Shown: positions 32,944 to 40,588 of the stretch, one piece after another
Numbering within the stretch: position 1 is the first letter of the stretch
Layout of the letters: each line of letters opens with the position of its first letter
NCBI GenBank assembly: GCA_965544035.1
Contig: CBEULR010000006.1
Span: 62,001 to 126,000 of the forward strand
Origin: CBEULR01 sp965544035
GTDB lineage: Bacteria; Bacillota; Desulfotomaculia; Desulfotomaculales; Desulforudaceae
DNA length: 64,000 nucleotides
Direction: 5' to 3'
The notes under the pieces: model-generated
Told to the model about the DNA's origin: nothing
Seen by the model: only the letters and a program-made list of their open reading frames with translations
The model's database searches: none
Program-made: the position numbers and the translations under genes

Positions 32944-33338
32944 GTGTTAACCGGGTTTATATCCGGCCCGTGTGTGTCCGGACTCGGGCGTTTCAAAGGG
33001 TTTTGTCTTGTTTGGTGGGATAGCTGTGCTCAGGGATTACCGGAACAAACAGTTGGGAGTATAGATCAAAAATGCGCAGCGAGCCGAGGATCAGCGCCGA
33101 CCGCACTGTCTGACCCGGCACTCAATCTGTATGCAAAACTATGGCTCTACATCGAAAAATGAGTAATACAGATTGAGTGCCGGGGAGTTCGGCGGCGCCC
33201 TCGGCGAGCGAGCAGATTCCGGCGCCACGGACATGTTTGTGTAGGTAATCCCTGAGTGCAGCGGTGGTATAATTGCCTCTTCACCAAGAATGGTATCCGA
33301 AATCGCACGAGTCGCCCGGAGGTAAACCCGGATGACAC
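32944..33338. repeat. 395-bp nested palindromic element, locus B (prsA-Ku gap)
   Basis: The 546-nt space between prsA and Ku holds a terminator and this element. The ends 32944-32966 and 33316-33338 are inverted with 19 of 23 matches (GTGTYAWCCGGGTTTA core). Inside, CTCAGGGATTACC (33029-33041) mirrors 33244-33256, and CCGGCACTCAATCTGTAT (33115-33132) mirrors 33166-33183 perfectly. The right half contains the GACTCGTGCGATT module also present in locus A. Small ORFs across it are not supported by ribosome sites. A further end-like copy, GTGTCAGCCGGTATACCTCC, starts at 33361, inverted relative to the right end. Confidence 0.78.
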
Positions 33339-33383
33339 ATCTCATTATGTTCATCTGATGGTGTCAGCCGGTATACCTCCGTT

Positions 33384-34214
33384 TCAGCCGGCACCGGCCT
33401 TTTTCTTTTTGGCACCTCCGCCTTTACGCCCGGTCTGAACACGCTCCTTCTTCGCCTGTTCGATGCTCGACTTCAATGCCTCCATCAGATCCACCACCTT
33501 CACCGGTTCGGCTTCGGGCGGGCGCACGGCGGCGTCCCCGGCCACCTTGGCGCGGATAACCTCGTTCAGAGCCTCACGCCGCTTGTCGGTGTACTTCGCC
33601 GGATCAAAAGGCGCCGCCAGGTTTTCCACCAGACTCAACGCCATTTTCCGTTCATTGTCGTGGATGCTCACCTGGTAGTCGAGTTCGGGCAGCAGTTCAG
33701 GACGGCGGACCTCATCCGGGTAGAGCATCGTGTCCATCACCAGTACCCGTTCGCTCACCCGCACACAGGCCAGCGTCTCCTTGCTTCTGATTGCCACCCG
33801 GGCTATACCCACTTTACCGCTCTCGCGCATCGCCTGACGCAGGAGTTCGTATACCTTCTGGCCCCCTTCCGCCGGTGCCAAATAGTAGGTCTTATCGAAG
33901 TACACCGGGTCGATCTCTCCCAGATCAACAAAGTCCAAAAGGGCAATGTTGCGACCTCCCTCCGTCGGAAGCGCGGCCAGATCCTCTTCGGTGAGAACTA
34001 CGTAGCGTCCCTTCTCATATTCATAGCCCCGGACGATATCGTCATGCGCCACCTCCGCTTCACAGTGCGGGCAATACTTCCGGTACTGGATGGGTGTGTG
34101 ACACTCCTTGTGCAGCATGTTGAACCTGATGTCTTTTCGTTCGGTCGCCGTGTACAGCTTCACCGGAATGTAAACCAAGCCGAAAGTCATGGCACCTTTC
34201 CAAAGCGGCCTCAA
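33384..34214 (-). CDS. ku: non-homologous end joining protein Ku
   Basis: Bacterial Ku homodimer subunit that threads onto DNA ends and recruits LigD-type enzymes. The beta-barrel core starts RPLWKGAMTFGLVYIPVKLY; CPHCEAEV, LLPELDYQVS and KYTDKRREALNEVIRAK are characteristic. The C-terminal tail is Lys-rich (KGGGAKKKKAGAG), as in extended Ku proteins that bind DNA. I choose TTG 34214 (276 aa), 8 nt after AGGTGG, because Ku proteins normally begin MRPLWKG; a GTG four codons upstream is possible. Confidence 0.95.
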   Translation of the reverse strand: MRPLWKGAMTFGLVYIPVKLYTATERKDIRFNMLHKECHTPIQYRKYCPHCEAEVAHDDIVRGYEYEKGRYVVLTEEDLAALPTEGGRNIALLDFVDLGEIDPVYFDKTYYLAPAEGGQKVYELLRQAMRESGKVGIARVAIRSKETLACVRVSERVLVMDTMLYPDEVRRPELLPELDYQVSIHDNERKMALSLVENLAAPFDPAKYTDKRREALNEVIRAKVAGDAAVRPPEAEPVKVVDLMEALKSSIEQAKKERVQTGRKGGGAKKKKAGAG

Positions 34215-34280
34215 TTGCAGCACCACCTTTTCGTTTGGCCATTAGTGTATACGGCGGCGCCCCTTTTTAGCCCGGCCGCC

Positions 34281-35546
34281 TCACAGATACCGGCGTGCCA
34301 CGCGCTTTTCTTCCCCCCGATAGGAAAACAGCACCCGCTTCTCATCCAACACCGTTTCCAGATGAACCGGACGGCCCCATAAGGAGAATACGTACGGCAG
34401 CGTACGTTCCAGGTACGGCACATCCAGCTCTACGCCCTCGTAGAGGTGCCGCAGGTACAGTTCACCGCGCCCCTGGAAATCACCGCTGACGACGACGATA
34501 TACGGGTGCCCACAGTTGACCAGACTCTCCACTATCGTGTCACGCACCCGCCGCCAGTCCCTGTCAACCACCCGCCACTCGTAGCCCACCCGGCGATACA
34601 GATACAGATCCAGCTCATCCACCAGTTCGGCGGTCAAGTAGTTTCGAATGAGTGATATGTCATTCTCGTGAGTTCTCACCGACCACAATTCGTCTACACC
34701 GTACCGCCGCTCAATGTCCTCCAGTATTTTCAGACCAAGCAGGTAGGGATTTATCTTGAAACGAGACGGCACGGTCAGCTCCGCCTGCATCGCCGCCGCC
34801 TCCAGGGTCTGCGCCTCATCCAGATCCATTTCCCGGATCAGGCGCAGGTGCCAGTATGTCGCCCAGCCCTCGTTCAGGATTTTGGTCTCCATCTGCGGCC
34901 AAAAGTACAGCGTTTCCTCACGGATGATCGACAGGATGTCACGCTGCCAGTCTTCAAGGTGACAGCTGTGCTTCATCAGGTAGAGGAGTATATCCTTCTC
35001 GGCCTCTTGCGGGCTGTCATCCCGTTCTCCCCCTCGATGTCCGGCAATAAACCTGTTGGGATCGACGTGTTCCTGGATGGACAACACGGCATCAATGAAT
35101 TTTTCCACCCGTCCGCGCCCGTATACCGCCTCATACGAACGAATCCGCTCGGCCGAGCAGGCCATTGTGTCGAGCATCCTTCTCGAAGTCGGGCTAAAGT
35201 AGATGTTATTCTTGAAAAAATCACTGTGCGCCAGCGTGTGTCCGATAATCAGCCGGTTTTGGATCAGCGAATTTCCTTCCAGCAGAAACGCGTAGCAGGG
35301 GTCGGTATTGATCACCATTTCGTATATCCGGCTCAGGTTAAGATCATACTCGGTCTTGATCCGCTGAAACCCTTTCCCGAAACTCCAGTGGGCGAAGCGC
35401 GTCGGCATCCCGTAGGCCCCGACACTGTAAATCACCTCGGCCGGACAGATCTCGAAGCGCATATCAAAGAAATCAAGACCTGCAGCCAGCGCCTTCTCCA
35501 TAGTCTCTTCGATCACTTCCTCCAATTGTGCTTTTTCATCCCCCAA
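34281..35546 (-). CDS. spoVR: stage V sporulation protein R family protein
   Basis: SpoVR-type protein of 421 aa, in Bacillus needed for normal spore cortex and in other bacteria co-inherited with PrkA and YhbH/YeaH in a stress-linked trio. Motifs include FEICPAEVIYSVGAYGMPTRFAHWSFG, the NTDPCYAFLLEGN stretch, HTLAHSDFFKNN, and FWPQMETKILNEGWATYWHLRL. Biochemical activity is unknown. The other two trio members lie about 4 kb away on the same strand (39.4-42.5 kb). Followed 66 nt later by ku. Confidence 0.95.
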   Translation of the reverse strand: MGDEKAQLEEVIEETMEKALAAGLDFFDMRFEICPAEVIYSVGAYGMPTRFAHWSFGKGFQRIKTEYDLNLSRIYEMVINTDPCYAFLLEGNSLIQNRLIIGHTLAHSDFFKNNIYFSPTSRRMLDTMACSAERIRSYEAVYGRGRVEKFIDAVLSIQEHVDPNRFIAGHRGGERDDSPQEAEKDILLYLMKHSCHLEDWQRDILSIIREETLYFWPQMETKILNEGWATYWHLRLIREMDLDEAQTLEAAAMQAELTVPSRFKINPYLLGLKILEDIERRYGVDELWSVRTHENDISLIRNYLTAELVDELDLYLYRRVGYEWRVVDRDWRRVRDTIVESLVNCGHPYIVVVSGDFQGRGELYLRHLYEGVELDVPYLERTLPYVFSLWGRPVHLETVLDEKRVLFSYRGEEKRVARRYL

Positions 35547-35654
35547 TCCGTATCCCCCCTCCGACAGGACGATTCCCTAATCCTTATGCCCGGCAATCAC
35601 AGCGCAACACCACGTCCTGCAAAGAAAAGGGAGCAGGGATTCATCCCTTCAAAT

Positions 35655-35683
35655 GCAGAAAGGCCGCGCTTTCCGCACGGCCC
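35655..35683 (-). terminator. terminator after the CheW-like gene
   Basis: Minus-strand stem GGCCGTGC/GCGCGGCC (one G-U pair) with a GGAAA loop, followed by TTTCT. Confidence 0.65.
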
Positions 35684-35707
35684 CAAAGTTGCTGCGACAC
35701 TTCTCTG

Positions 35708-36079
35708 CTACCCCACACCCCAAGTTGGCTCCTGAAGTTTACCGTTAATCACCCGGTCGACCAAGAGGCCGATCAGACCGGTGTTCCGCTTAAGCAAGAT
35801 GATCCTGGTATCAAAACTGTGCGCGGCCCGTTCAACACCGGCGTGCCGGCGGACATCGACCACCTTTACCCGGTGTCCGCGGTAGACGATCATCCCGTCC
35901 GCTTCGCCTGCCGCACCGGCCTGCTCCCCGCAATACTCCCAAAAACGCAGAATCCTGAATACGCTTGACTGGGGAAGCTGGTACTTCTCGTCACCAACCT
36001 CAAACACTACGGCGTTCAGCATAAGACTATTAGCACATCCTTTCGAGGTATGAACAAGCTCCTTTGTTTCGTTAATCAT
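35708..36079 (-). CDS. CheW-like domain protein
   Basis: About 123 aa. Residues from LNAVVFEVGDEKYQLPQSSVF through RGHRVKVVDVRRHAGV and RIILLKRNTGLIGLLVDRVING follow the CheW-fold pattern: two beta barrels and a late GLLVDRV-type strand. It is shorter than chemotaxis CheW and has a weak first barrel, so it may be an orphan adaptor. No chemotaxis or flagellar gene is in the window. The start is uncertain: ATG 36079 has GGGGG 4 nt upstream, and a TTG at 36103 or an internal ATG are alternatives. Confidence 0.6.
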   Translation of the reverse strand: MINETKELVHTSKGCANSLMLNAVVFEVGDEKYQLPQSSVFRILRFWEYCGEQAGAAGEADGMIVYRGHRVKVVDVRRHAGVERAAHSFDTRIILLKRNTGLIGLLVDRVINGKLQEPTWGVG

Positions 36080-36261
36080 AGCCCCCAATCCGGGTTCCCA
36101 CAAGGGGATAAGAAGCTCGAATTCTGTTGAAATAGTGGAGCAGCTGATCTCGGAGTCTCCATAGATTCAGATCCTGAAAGGCCTCCACCGGGAATGGAAA
36201 GGACTTGGGCAGTTAGATGTAGAAGTTGTTAGTTTTACGAGTAACGGAGGCGCCATCAGAC

Positions 36262-37503
36262 GTGAGATCACTCCCGTCACCGTCTTTATTGCTGGCAGCG
36301 GTACTTTTCCTGTCTCTGCTCCCGGGTTTCAGTTTATCGGCTGTTCTCCCCCTGATTGAACAGGACTGGGGAATGCGTCCTTCGCATTCAGGCATCGTGA
36401 TGGCCGCCTTTCAGGCCGGCTACATCCTCTCGGCCGTCATCGCCCTGCCCCTGACCGATCGCATAGATGCGCGCCGGATCGTGCTCTGCGGAGCGGTGAT
36501 CACCACCGTCAGTCATCTGCTATTCGCACTGGCCAGTCAAGACCCGGTCAGCGGGACCGTTCTCCGGGCACTCGCCGGTGCCGGCCTGGGCTGCATCTAT
36601 ATGCCCGGACTGCGTGTGGTGTCCCTAACCGACCAACTCCGCGGGCGCGCGGTGGGTTCCTATGTTTCAGCATATCTGTTCGGCACGGCCGCCTCATTTC
36701 TGGCCACCGGTTCCCTTGTGTTGTTGTTCAACTGGCAGCAGACCTACCTGCTGATTTCAATCGTTTGCGGTCTCTCCATCCCTGTTGCCGTGTACTTGGT
36801 CCTGCGTCCCGTAACGACCGCCGTGATTCCCGCAAAGTCAAGGAAAGAAAAAACTGAGCACAAACCCGCGCTGCATTGGCGGGCGGCCCTGCGCCTGAAC
36901 CTGCCGGTGTTCCTGATGATTGGCGCATACGTGGCCCATATGTGGGAGTTGTACGGTCTCAGGGCCTGGATGTCGCCCTACCTGGCCCATGTCCTGAGTT
37001 CGGGATCAGAAACGGCGACCTCCCTCGCAGCCACCATCACCTCGGTCTCCATTCTGTTAAGCGCCGCCGCCGCACCTCTCTTTGGCTGGTGCTCCGACCG
37101 CTTTGGCCGCATTCTCACGGCATCTGCGATCATGCTCGCCAGCGCCGCGTGTTCCTTCAGCTTCGGCTGGCTGTTCGGCGCTCCCGTCTGGGTGTTGATC
37201 GTCATCGGGGCGATATACAGCATCGCCGTTGTTGTCGACTCGCCGATCTTCTCCACCGGCGTGACCGAACTGGCCGATCGTGAGCGTCTGGGCCGGATGA
37301 TGGCCTTGCAGACCTTTCTGGGTTATTCGGCAGCCAGCCTTTCATCCATTGTCTTCGGTCTGATCCTGGAATACGCCGACCCGGCCTTATCTTGGGGTCT
37401 GGCCTTTTCGTCGCTGGGGCTCATCGCCCTCATCGGCCCGCTGATGCTGCTGGTGCTCTCCCGCCTGCCTGAAAAAGAACGCCTCTGCGGCGGGAAGGGC
37501 TGA
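36262..37503 (+). CDS. MFS transporter
   Basis: A 12-helix major facilitator permease of 413 aa. The motif-A-like loop LTDRIDARRIVLCGAV joins helices 2 and 3, and the second-half counterpart is APLFGWCSDRFGRILTASAI. A charged loop (SRKEKTEHKPALHWR) separates the halves. The closest-looking group is cyanate/nitrate-type (CynX/NarK-like) permeases, but the substrate cannot be inferred. GTG 36262 is chosen as the start because CGGAGG precedes it by 11 nt. It is the only plus-strand gene between 33 and 42 kb. Confidence 0.85.
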   Translation: MRSLPSPSLLLAAVLFLSLLPGFSLSAVLPLIEQDWGMRPSHSGIVMAAFQAGYILSAVIALPLTDRIDARRIVLCGAVITTVSHLLFALASQDPVSGTVLRALAGAGLGCIYMPGLRVVSLTDQLRGRAVGSYVSAYLFGTAASFLATGSLVLLFNWQQTYLLISIVCGLSIPVAVYLVLRPVTTAVIPAKSRKEKTEHKPALHWRAALRLNLPVFLMIGAYVAHMWELYGLRAWMSPYLAHVLSSGSETATSLAATITSVSILLSAAAAPLFGWCSDRFGRILTASAIMLASAACSFSFGWLFGAPVWVLIVIGAIYSIAVVVDSPIFSTGVTELADRERLGRMMALQTFLGYSAASLSSIVFGLILEYADPALSWGLAFSSLGLIALIGPLMLLVLSRLPEKERLCGGKG

Positions 37504-37522
37504 TCAAGCCCGATCGGATCCG

Positions 37523-37562
37523 AAAAAAAAGAGGACACCCGTGTTTCCACAGGTGTCCCCTC
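37523..37562 (-). terminator. terminator of pckA
   Basis: Minus-strand hairpin with stem GGACACC/GGTGTCC extended by GTG/CAC near the loop, followed by a run of eight T (the A-run at 37523-37530 on the plus strand). It lies between the convergent MFS and pckA genes. Confidence 0.85.
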
Positions 37563-37585
37563 AGATACTCCACTGGTGTCCTCGT

Positions 37586-39157
37586 CTAGACCCTTCCGCT
37601 AACCGCAATCTTCTTAAGTTTTACAGGCGCTTCGATTGCCTCACGAATCTCGGGCGCCAGCTCCGGATACTTGGCCAGCCACGCCCTACGCTCCTCGCGG
37701 AGTTTAGAGTTGCGTGCCTGATACTCCTCATCCGAGTAGTACTGCCGCGGGTCGAGCGGTCTATAGTCAATACCCGGGACCTCGGTTGGCACCAGATAGC
37801 CCCAGTCCGGATCATCCTTCCACTTGATCGTCCCGCGGGCAATCTCTCTCATGATAGTCGTCGAATCCTTGATCGAGATCTTGACCCCGGCAAACCTGTC
37901 ACTCTTACCCACACTGCCGGTGTTGAGCAGATAGCACTCCATATTCGGGTTCCGCCGAAGGATTTCCAGGAAGCGGTTGCCCTCCTGTGATTCAGGGCCG
38001 ACGATGAACGGATTGGTTCCCACCTGACGCTTGGGCTGACCGGCCTTGGTCGGGTCTCCGGCCGAGGTCTCGATCGATTCACCCAGCATGAAGAAGGCCG
38101 CCGCCTGTTCGGGATTCAGCTTGGCTACGGCGGGCACCACATCGTCCCGCCGGGTGATAAAGATCACTTTGTCCGCACAGTCAAGATCAATCCGGTCATC
38201 CGTACCCTTGACCTCCGCGCGCTGCACCACCCCGCGTCCGTTAGAGGTCAATTCCGTGTTGTCGAACAGGACGGTGCCGTCTTCCCGCACCATGATGTTC
38301 TCAAAAATGGCACTGGGCAGGGTTGCCGCGTTGTACAGCACGGCCTGCGATTCATCGAGGCCGTCCGTCTTAATGTAGAAGCCCTTCTCGGTTCCGAAGC
38401 AGGAACCGTCCGGATTGAGCATAACCACGTCGTCCTGGCGTATGGCCACTCCCTCATCTCCGGTCAGGCCGTGATCATGCATCGTCAGTGTCGTCTTTCC
38501 GGTGCCGCTTAGGCCGAAGAGAATGAATCCAACCTCACGCAGCCGGCCTTCCGCGTCCTTCACCCGAATCACCTTGCTGCCGGCATGCAGACCGATTCCG
38601 CCCCTCTTCTTCTGCAGATACATGGCCTTGCGCAAAAATGACTTCTTGCATTCACCGAAGTAATCGGTACCGAGAACATACGTCACGCCGGCCTCGGCAT
38701 GGCAGAAGATAATCCTCTCGGGCCACTCGGGAACAAAGATCGTCATCAGATCGGGCTCATCGTCCCGGTTCACCGGTTCGAACAACATAGACTCCCACTG
38801 ATACGGTATCCGGGCAAACTCTTTCGAAATATAGACGCGGCAGTGGAGACTAAACTCCCCGTTGAGACCCATCCGCCGGTCCAGCCTGATCAGCTCCCGG
38901 TCCCGCAGATAGCGGTGAACTTCATCCGCAATCGCGTTCGCCTTCTCAAGCGGTATCCCGGCCTGATCTACGCCCAGTTCCACGCCGTCCTCAACTATAT
39001 AGGTAAATTTCGCGCTGCGGCTCCGCACCCGGGTGACGTAGCTCGCGCTGCCGTATTCGGTTGTCCGCTCCTCCTGTCGGGCCAGTGCTCTCATTTCCTC
39101 GGAAGATGGATTGTTTAGGATCACCCGTGCTTCGACGGGGCGACGGAAGGGATGCAT
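37586..39157 (-). CDS. pckA: phosphoenolpyruvate carboxykinase (ATP), divergent
   Basis: Interconverts oxaloacetate and PEP with ATP. The P-loop FGLSGTGKTTLT is at 214-225, and GTDYFGECKKSFLRKAMYL and GIGLHAGSK correspond to the substrate-binding regions of ATP-type enzymes. KTDGLDESQAVLYNA and ENIMVREDGTVLFDN are also family-like. It departs from the E. coli type after the P-loop: the usual DDEHGW kinase-2 block reads GDEGVAIRQDDVV here. 523 aa. ATG preceded by AAAGGAG. Flanked by sporulation genes, possibly for gluconeogenesis. Confidence 0.85.
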   Translation of the reverse strand: MHPFRRPVEARVILNNPSSEEMRALARQEERTTEYGSASYVTRVRSRSAKFTYIVEDGVELGVDQAGIPLEKANAIADEVHRYLRDRELIRLDRRMGLNGEFSLHCRVYISKEFARIPYQWESMLFEPVNRDDEPDLMTIFVPEWPERIIFCHAEAGVTYVLGTDYFGECKKSFLRKAMYLQKKRGGIGLHAGSKVIRVKDAEGRLREVGFILFGLSGTGKTTLTMHDHGLTGDEGVAIRQDDVVMLNPDGSCFGTEKGFYIKTDGLDESQAVLYNAATLPSAIFENIMVREDGTVLFDNTELTSNGRGVVQRAEVKGTDDRIDLDCADKVIFITRRDDVVPAVAKLNPEQAAAFFMLGESIETSAGDPTKAGQPKRQVGTNPFIVGPESQEGNRFLEILRRNPNMECYLLNTGSVGKSDRFAGVKISIKDSTTIMREIARGTIKWKDDPDWGYLVPTEVPGIDYRPLDPRQYYSDEEYQARNSKLREERRAWLAKYPELAPEIREAIEAPVKLKKIAVSGRV

Positions 39158-39397
39158 CGGTCGTCTCCTTTCCCGGCCAGGCGGCTCTTGTGAAAACGTG
39201 CACAGCGCCGACCTATCGCCTTAGATTGTATACTGTATATTTTAACACATAATAGCAAAAAGGCGGGCAGAATTCAACCTAAACAATTAATTATTTGTTA
39301 CATTACAGGGGCTATGTCTTATAACGAGGACTGATTTGCTCTAATGTACCTACGAAATAATGCTTTTCGTCATGATTTTCAAGATAATGGACAGGTT

Positions 39398-40549
39398 TCA
39401 GTGATTTTGAGAATGGTAATCGGGCGCCTTAAACAGCGTCTTCAGCGCCCCGTAGATGTCCCTTTTTTCACGGATGACCACCGTTGTAAAGTTGGGGCGC
39501 CGGATCCCCTGATAGGCCGAACGCAGGGTGCTGGTATAGTAATACGGGCCCTCAATCTCCCCATATCCGACCAGGTTGGCATACCCGGCCAGTCTGTTCA
39601 CCAGTGCCACGCACTGCTCATTGTCCGAGGACAGGTTATCCCCATCCGAGAAATGAAAGGCATAGATGTTGTAATCGTCCGGCGGGTACCGGTCCTCAAT
39701 AATCTCGAGTGCCAGCCGGTAAACCGAAGAACAGCGGGTGCCGCCGCTTTCCCCTTTGGTAAAGAACTCGTCCTCGGTGGTCTCCTTCGCCTCGGTGTGG
39801 TGGGCCAGGTAAACGATTTCCACATTCCGGTAGTTGTGCCACAGAAACCGCTTCATCCAGAAAAAGAAAGTCCGGGCAATATATTTCTCAAACGGTCCCA
39901 TCGAACCGGAGGTATCCATCATCGCCAGCACCACGGCAGCAGACTGCGGTTTTTCACTCGTGTCCCAGACCCGGAAACACAGGTCTTCGGGCGTAATCGA
40001 GTGAAACCCCGGGCGGCCCCGCAGGGCGTTCTTCTTAATCACATTAAGAATCGTGCGCCGGCGGTCGATATTGGCGGTGATCCCCTTCTTGCGCACGTCC
40101 TTAAACTCCAAGCCCTCGGCAGCAAGTTGCGGTTTGGCTTTTTGCTCCAGATGGGGCAGGTGGAGCTCATCGAATATGATTTCGGAGAGTTCTTCTATGG
40201 TGACCTCGGTTTCAAAATAATCAACACCGGGATCGGTCCCCGGTGCACGGTGGTTTCCTTTCCGTCCCGGTCTTTCGCCGGCCACCAGGTCTCCCGGTTG
40301 GCTGTCTCCCGCACCCTGACCGACCAGGTTCCGCTTGTTGTGGTCGAAGCGGAACCGGTACTCCTCGATAGCCCGTACCGGAACCTTCACCACCTTCCGA
40401 CCGTCTGAAAGAATGATGCTCTCTTCGCTGATGATGTCCGCCAGGTTGTTTCTGATCGCCTCGCGGACTTTTTCCCGGTGGCGCTCCTGGTCCAGGTATC
40501 CCTTCCGGTGGAGCGACCAGTCCTCCCGACACACGGTAAAGCGGCTCAT
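39398..40549 (-). CDS. yhbH: sporulation protein YhbH (DUF444 family)
   Basis: A 383-aa protein with a C-terminal von Willebrand A-like domain: AAVVLAMMDTSGSMGPFEKYIAR carries the DxSxS metal site, followed by YNIYAFHFSDGDN. The N-terminus MSRFTVCREDWSLHRKGYLDQERHREKV and the basic IISEESIILSDGRKVVKVPVR region are typical. ATG 40549 follows GGAGGTGGG. It starts 40 nt after prkA and should be in the same transcript. Family members act with PrkA and SpoVR; the mechanism is unknown. Confidence 0.95.
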   Translation of the reverse strand: MSRFTVCREDWSLHRKGYLDQERHREKVREAIRNNLADIISEESIILSDGRKVVKVPVRAIEEYRFRFDHNKRNLVGQGAGDSQPGDLVAGERPGRKGNHRAPGTDPGVDYFETEVTIEELSEIIFDELHLPHLEQKAKPQLAAEGLEFKDVRKKGITANIDRRRTILNVIKKNALRGRPGFHSITPEDLCFRVWDTSEKPQSAAVVLAMMDTSGSMGPFEKYIARTFFFWMKRFLWHNYRNVEIVYLAHHTEAKETTEDEFFTKGESGGTRCSSVYRLALEIIEDRYPPDDYNIYAFHFSDGDNLSSDNEQCVALVNRLAGYANLVGYGEIEGPYYYTSTLRSAYQGIRRPNFTTVVIREKRDIYGALKTLFKAPDYHSQNH

Positions 40550-40588
40550 ATCAACCCACCTCCCACTTCTCACCTCCCGCCTCCCACA

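Noticed and set aside
33139..33354. Small ORFs over the 33-kb and 4.2-kb elements that share CVIRVYLRATRAI
   Set aside because: The similarity comes from the shared palindromic DNA; there is no ribosome site and the frames lie in opposite contexts.
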